Of a stretch of DNA of 64,000 bases, positions 59,976 to 64,000 are shown in pieces. Position numbers and translations under genes: made by a program. The stretch lies in NCBI GenBank assembly GCA_023374045.1, contig JAIOTZ010000266.1, positions 1 through 64,000 on the forward strand, given 5' to 3'. This DNA is from Limonium bicolor (taxonomy: Eukaryota > Streptophyta > Magnoliopsida > Caryophyllales > Plumbaginaceae). The notes beneath the pieces are model-generated. The model was not told the origin of the DNA, made no database searches, and saw nothing but the letters and a program-made list of their open reading frames with translations. Every line of letters starts with the position of its first letter. Within the stretch, counting starts at the first letter, position 1.

Positions 59976-60232
59976 CCCCCCCCCCCGCGCCCGACGCTGT
60001 GCCTGTGCCTCCTCCTGCCATCCTACGCCCCACACCCCATGCGCGTCCTGCGTCAGCGCCTGTCATCTCGAGCGAGCGTCGCACACCCATGCCAATCCAT
60101 CACCACCTCGCGTGTGTGCCCTTATGCGCCCGTCATCACCTCGCGCCCGTGACTTCATGTTGTGTGTGCGCCGCCTATCACCGTCTCGCGTGCGCGCCTC
60201 GTGCGAGCATCCTCCAGTAGCTTGTCACTCTC
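59976..60232. other. GC-rich island inside the hAT element
   Basis: A run of about a dozen C leads into strongly GC-rich sequence with repeated 'catcacctcgcg' and 'cgtctcgcgtgcgcgc' variants, then returns abruptly to AT-rich DNA. Frames of 73-118 residues (plus strand, 59901-60285) are open only because of composition and carry no known motif. It may be a captured host fragment or an expanded GC repeat. Confidence 0.6.
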
Positions 60233-60982
60233 AGGCAGGGGTTGTCCCTTTATCTTCTTATTTTGTCATTTTTACCCTAATTTAATTTAATTATACATAC
60301 AAATATATTTAAGTGAGATGTAAGTTTTGTAATCCTTATTCTTTTGTGATATTAATAAGAAACCTAAGTAGTGATGTGATGATATATACACATACACGTT
60401 CAAACATTCCTAAGCTTGGTTTTGTAATCTTTATTTAAGTAAGATGTAAGTTTTGTAATCTTTATTCTTCAACATCTACACACTAATCGTGGTTAGTATA
60501 TTTCTTAACTGAAAATTTTATACGTTTTACAATTAAAACTTCATCAACATTCAAACCATTCCCCAAGTCCTTAACATAAAGAAACATAGTTTAAAAAATA
60601 TAGAGTATTATAATATAATAATGACACACAATAATCTACCATTTAGAATACTTATTTCCTCATTTTATTGCGTCATTTTCTTTAGGTATATACTCATCGA
60701 TCTTGGTTAGTATATGTCTCAGCAGAAAGTTTAGGTTTTATAATTAAACATCGTGAACATTTAAACCATTCCGAAGTCTCATGTCCTAAATATAAAAAAC
60801 CAAAGTTTTTCAAATCTAAATTATAGAGTATTGTAAAATAGTAATGATACACATTTGTTTGTATTATAAAACATTTTAAAACAAAACATCTATAGTTGGT
60901 AGTATGAACACTAAGCTATTGGTGATAAATTGATGATATATTATAGTTGGTAGTATGAACATAGTCGATCATAAATATAATA

Positions 60983-61208
60983 CTCCCTCCGTTCAACAAT
61001 ACTGTCATTTTAGAAACTTGCACACTTATTAAGGAAAGTAGAAAAATGACGCATGTACCCATACTTTTTACTTTTCCATGTAGATAATAATTACTTTTGT
61101 GTTGAATAGTAGGGGTAAATGGAAAAAAGTGTGTCAAAAAGCAAGAATGACATGTATTTTTTACAAGAATCGCATCCTAAAACGACAGATATTAATTAAC
61201 GGAGGGAG
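60983..61208. mobile_element. Stowaway-like MITE, intact
   Basis: Inverted ends ctccctccgttcaac and gttaacggagggag (left and right; the right end reads 'ttaacggagggag'), flanked by TA at 60981-60982 and 61209-61210. It is 226 bp, non-coding, of the same family as the copy at 4364-7124, and sits inside the hAT element. Confidence 0.9.
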
Positions 61209-61604
61209 TATGTTTTTTTGTGAGTTTTGATTTGTAAGAGGTTGAACCAATTTCCTTGGGCATGGCAAAAGATGGCAAGAATTGTAAAAATGGAATGAAA
61301 ACATTCCTTATTTTAGTCCTAGTTCATGGAAATTATGCGTTCGTACATGCCAATAATAAACAGAAGGATGATGGAAGTTTATCTAGTTTCATGTGTGGTT
61401 TGGGTGAACTCGGTTCGGGTTAACTCGGTTCGGGTCAACTCGGTTTGGGTGAATTCGGTTCGGGTATATCAAATTTCGATTTGATTCGGTTTTGGTTTGG
61501 TTCGGTTCGGATTTTCGGATCACATTTCAGATCACATCATTCGATTTAAATTCGTATTTGGATCGGGTCAGTTTTTCTGGTTCGGATCACCTTTACCAGG
61601 TCTA

Positions 61605-61712
61605 CTTGTAATACCACCAAAAGCTCAAGGATGGTTAGATAAACTTACTAAAAAAGAGTATATACATTACAAATTCGCTGATAAGCCGGCTGTACAGCTG
61701 TTGTGTATGTAG
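61605..61712 (+). CDS. Possible terminal exon of a host gene (unrecognised)
   Basis: Just after the hAT element an open frame reads LVIPPKAQGWLDKLTKKEYI followed by HYKFADKPAVQLLCM and a stop at 61710-61712. The composition is protein-like and unlike the AT-rich surroundings, and AATAAA follows at 61751-61756, a plausible polyadenylation signal. I do not recognise the protein. Upstream of the hAT element the same frame meets a TGA right before the target duplication, so if this is an exon its start or splice site was destroyed or lies elsewhere. The open frame runs back into the hAT end (from 61497), which has no meaning for the ancestral gene. It could also be a chance ORF. Confidence 0.25.
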   Translation, partial: LVIPPKAQGWLDKLTKKEYIHYKFADKPAVQLLCM

Positions 61713-61957
61713 ACTAGCTAGTTGTAGCTATCCCCTTTCAACTTTGTATTAATAAAGAAATGACTGTCTTCGAGTTGATATATAGATTGTCAAATTGAAG
61801 CGAAGATAGCTTGGACGAAATAGCGAAGTAAATACAAGCCAAGACAAATCCGCCGGAAAACAGTAGACGAAAAACACATGTGACTGTGAATCTGTGATGT
61901 CCTTTGTCCTACGCTCAGCACATGTAGATGACGTTTGCGTTTTCGACTTGTTTGTTT
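61713..61957. other. Possible 3' untranslated and intergenic DNA
   Basis: AATAAA at 61751-61756 is the only signal-like feature. The rest is unique sequence in this window, less AT-rich than its surroundings, ending where the second segmental duplication begins. Confidence 0.4.
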
Positions 61958-61967
61958 TACAGCAGGT

Positions 61968-62078
61968 CTTACCTACAAGTCACTGTAGCTATCATAGCTA
62001 CATACAGTATAAATATAACGAGCACGCGCCGGGAGAGATATGGGAAGGAAGGGAGCGCGCGTTTTATTTCATTTTTTT

Positions 62079-62111
<33 letters not shown>

Positions 62112-63916
62112 TACAAAACTTTAAATTGTTGTAACTTTTAATATAAGTCCAAAATGAAAAAAATTATATCATTGTTCACCTAAATTCAAGCTCTTCAAAA
62201 CAAGACCAGTCATGGATATATTTTGACAACTTTAAAAAAATTTATTTTTTACATGTATAGTGTACAGAACGTAAAAAAAACTTGTACATATAGTCATACA
62301 AACCTGTACAATTGTTCACTAAAACATGTACATCCACACGTAAAAACATGTACATCCTCGCATTAAAAATATACAGATGGTCACATAAATCTGTACAAAT
62401 CATTAAATATGTACATCCTTAGTTTAAAATCTGTACATATAAGGGAGAAAACTTGTACGGATGGTCATACAAACATGTACAGTCTCACATTAAAATATGT
62501 ACATTCTCACATTAAAGTATATAACGGCTTCCAAATAGATTACCCTAACCCCACACACCCTAAAACCCACCCTAGGAAAGCTAAAAACGTCGAATGCATT
62601 TTTAGGGCGCGACCACAAACCTAAAACCTGTCGAGTTAGTTGCTACAATGTAAAGTATAGAACGGTTTTCTAATAGATTACCCTACCCCCAAAACACCCC
62701 AAAACCCACCCTAGGATAGCTAAAAACGTCGAAGACATTTTTAGGGTTTGTAGTGGCGGGTTTAGGGTCTAAGGTCTACCCCCCTAAACCCGCGACCACA
62801 AACCCTAAAAACCTGTCGAGTTAGTTGCTACAATATAAAGTATAGAACGGTTTCCTAATAGATTACCCTACCCCCCCAAACCACCCTAGGATAGCTAAAA
62901 CGTTAAAGGCCTTTTAGGGTTTGTAGTGGCTGGTTTAGGGTACAATATAAAGTACAGAATAAATTCCAAATAGATTACCCTACCCCCCAAAACACCCAAA
63001 ACCCATCCTAGGAAAGCTAACACGTCGAAGACAACCCTAAACCCGCTATCATCGTATACATATAAAATAATTTTTTTAAAAAGTTGTTAAAATATGTCAA
63101 TGGCGGGTCTTGTTTTGAAGAGCTTGAATTTAGGTGAAAAATGGTATAATTTTTTTTCATTTTGGACTTATATATTAAAAGTTACAACAATTTAAAGTTT
63201 TTATGATATAAAAAATAAAAAGAATAAAATCTTTAAAAAAAATGAAAGGAAACAAAAAAACAAGCAGCAGCGCTCGTGAAAAGAAGCGGATTAAAAAAAG
63301 GGAAAATTACATCGCCCACCCATGACGTTTGGCGAAATTACACAGCCCACCCATGAGGTTTCAAAAATTACACAACCCACCCATGTGGTTTCCACAATTT
63401 TACATCCAGCAACTTTTTTAATATTTGATCAACTTAAAAGATGGTTAAATGATATCCAAATTTGATGAAACTTTACATGAACGATGCTAAGGTGTTATAT
63501 TTTTATTTAATGCCAATTCCAAAGTTTTTTAAGATCATATATGGCCTGTGGGACCCAATGAAACATGAGACACGTTCATCGGGTCCCATGGATCATATAT
63601 GAGCTTAAAAAACGTTGGATTTCACGTTTTACCAAAATATGACACTTTAATATCGTCCATGTAAAGTTTCATTAAATTTGGATATCATTTAACCATCTTT
63701 TATTGATCAATATTAGAAAAGTTGCTGGATGTAAAATTGTGGAAACCACATAGGTGGGCAAAGTAATTTTTGAAACCTCGTGGGTGGGCTGTGTAATTTC
63801 GCCAAACATCATGGATGGGCGATGTAATTTTCCCTAAAAAAAAAACATTCTTTACGCGCGTGCTTTCCTTGTCTCTCTAATATGTAGCCAGATGACTACA
63901 CTTACTTGTAGCCAAG
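61968..63916. mobile_element. Long-inverted-repeat element with GTAGC ends, copy C2
   Basis: Duplicate of 35561-37496: left end cttacctacaagtcactg, TGTACA minisatellite (about 62275-62518), tandem array (about 62519-63050) with a palindrome near 62740-62808, nested hairpin MITE, and right end cttgtagccaag. It is not preceded by the extra 51 bp repeat present at 35502. Confidence 0.7.
63300..63834. mobile_element. Hairpin MITE (Mutator-like), copy in C2
   Basis: Duplicate of 36874-37409: gggaaaattacatcgcccac at the left, gatgtaattttccc at the right, near-complete inverted repeat, flanked by A runs. About 4 bp are missing in the right arm near 63703 ('cttttattgatcaatatt' against 'cttttaagttgatcaaatatt'). 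Confidence 0.85.
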
Positions 63917-64000
63917 AATTGGCGTTTGTTTTATACACACGTAGACAATGATTTGCAGAAGCCTAACATCTTCATTCCAGTTCTAATATTTTTTTTTTTC

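Larger units (their letters stand above)
59481..61604. mobile_element. Non-autonomous hAT-like element with GC-rich cargo
   Basis: The ends are inverted (tagacctggcaattcaggtc on the left; minus strand from the right end tagacctggtaaaggtgatc) and flanked by the exact 8 bp duplication cttgtaat (59473-59480 and 61605-61612), diagnostic of hAT. Subterminal 'tcggttcgggt' variants crowd both ends. The termini match those of the hAT element at 32665-33960, but the subterminal repeats differ. The 2124 bp have no transposase; they hold a GC-rich island (59976-60232) and a Stowaway MITE (60983-61208). Confidence 0.92.
61958..64000. repeat. Second segmental duplication, second copy
   Basis: This matches 35551-37578 in the same orientation and reaches the window edge, so its full length is unknown. 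Differences include a much longer T run at about 62080-62110 and small indels in the tandem array. Confidence 0.92.

Noticed and set aside
59901..60285. Overlapping ORFs of 73-118 residues in all three plus frames
   Set aside because: Simultaneous openness in all frames is due to GC-rich composition with few stop codons.

Overview
This is a stretch of plant nuclear DNA, almost certainly from a flowering plant. It is AT-rich and made nearly entirely of transposable elements, many inserted inside one another. I found no intact host gene, no rRNA or tRNA gene and no CRISPR array. The plant assignment rests on element families: an Athila-clade Ty3/gypsy retrotransposon with an Asp-tRNA-type primer site, an L1-type LINE ending in a plant RNase H domain, a DUF4283-type LINE ORF1 fragment, a CACTA element, Stowaway MITEs starting CTCCCTCCGT, and a Met-tRNA primer site (TGGTATCAGAGC). 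The species cannot be told from the sequence.

Layout. 1-2893: a minus-strand Athila-like LTR running off the left edge, with about 2.5 tandem copies of an 885-889 bp unit. 4364-7124: a Stowaway MITE split by a 2.5 kb CACTA element (TSD aat). 9256-11842 and 29550-30032: one 5'-truncated LINE (minus strand), split by a 17.7 kb LTR retrotransposon at 11843-29549. That element has LTRs of about 6.1 kb, a 5.4 kb internal region with only a decayed scrap of pol, and a Met-tRNA primer site. It resembles a LARD (large retrotransposon derivative) and is the most unusual object here. 32026-34498: a nest of an outer inverted-repeat element, a hairpin MITE with a 9 bp TSD, and a hAT element. 34515-37496: two long-inverted-repeat elements with GTAGC-rich ends, carrying minisatellites built on TGTACA. 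39438-40049: a LINE ORF1 relic.

Two segmental duplications organise the window. The first copies 9622-35502 (minus the 17.7 kb element) as 40050-48222, about 8.17 kb in the same orientation. The 17.7 kb element is in only one copy, so it most likely arrived after the duplication. The second copies 35551-37578 as 61958-64000, running off the right edge.

48557-59087 is a complete but broken Athila element on the minus strand, with two LTRs, primer site, gag, protease, reverse transcriptase, RNase H and integrase relics. 59481-61604 is a hAT element with a perfect 8 bp TSD (cttgtaat), holding a GC-rich island and a second Stowaway MITE. A possible terminal host exon lies just beyond it.

No set of genes works together here. 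The coding relics are retrotransposon proteins, all interrupted by frameshifts, stops or lost catalytic residues, so any activity would need proteins supplied from elsewhere. Positions and differences were read by eye; no alignment or search was run.
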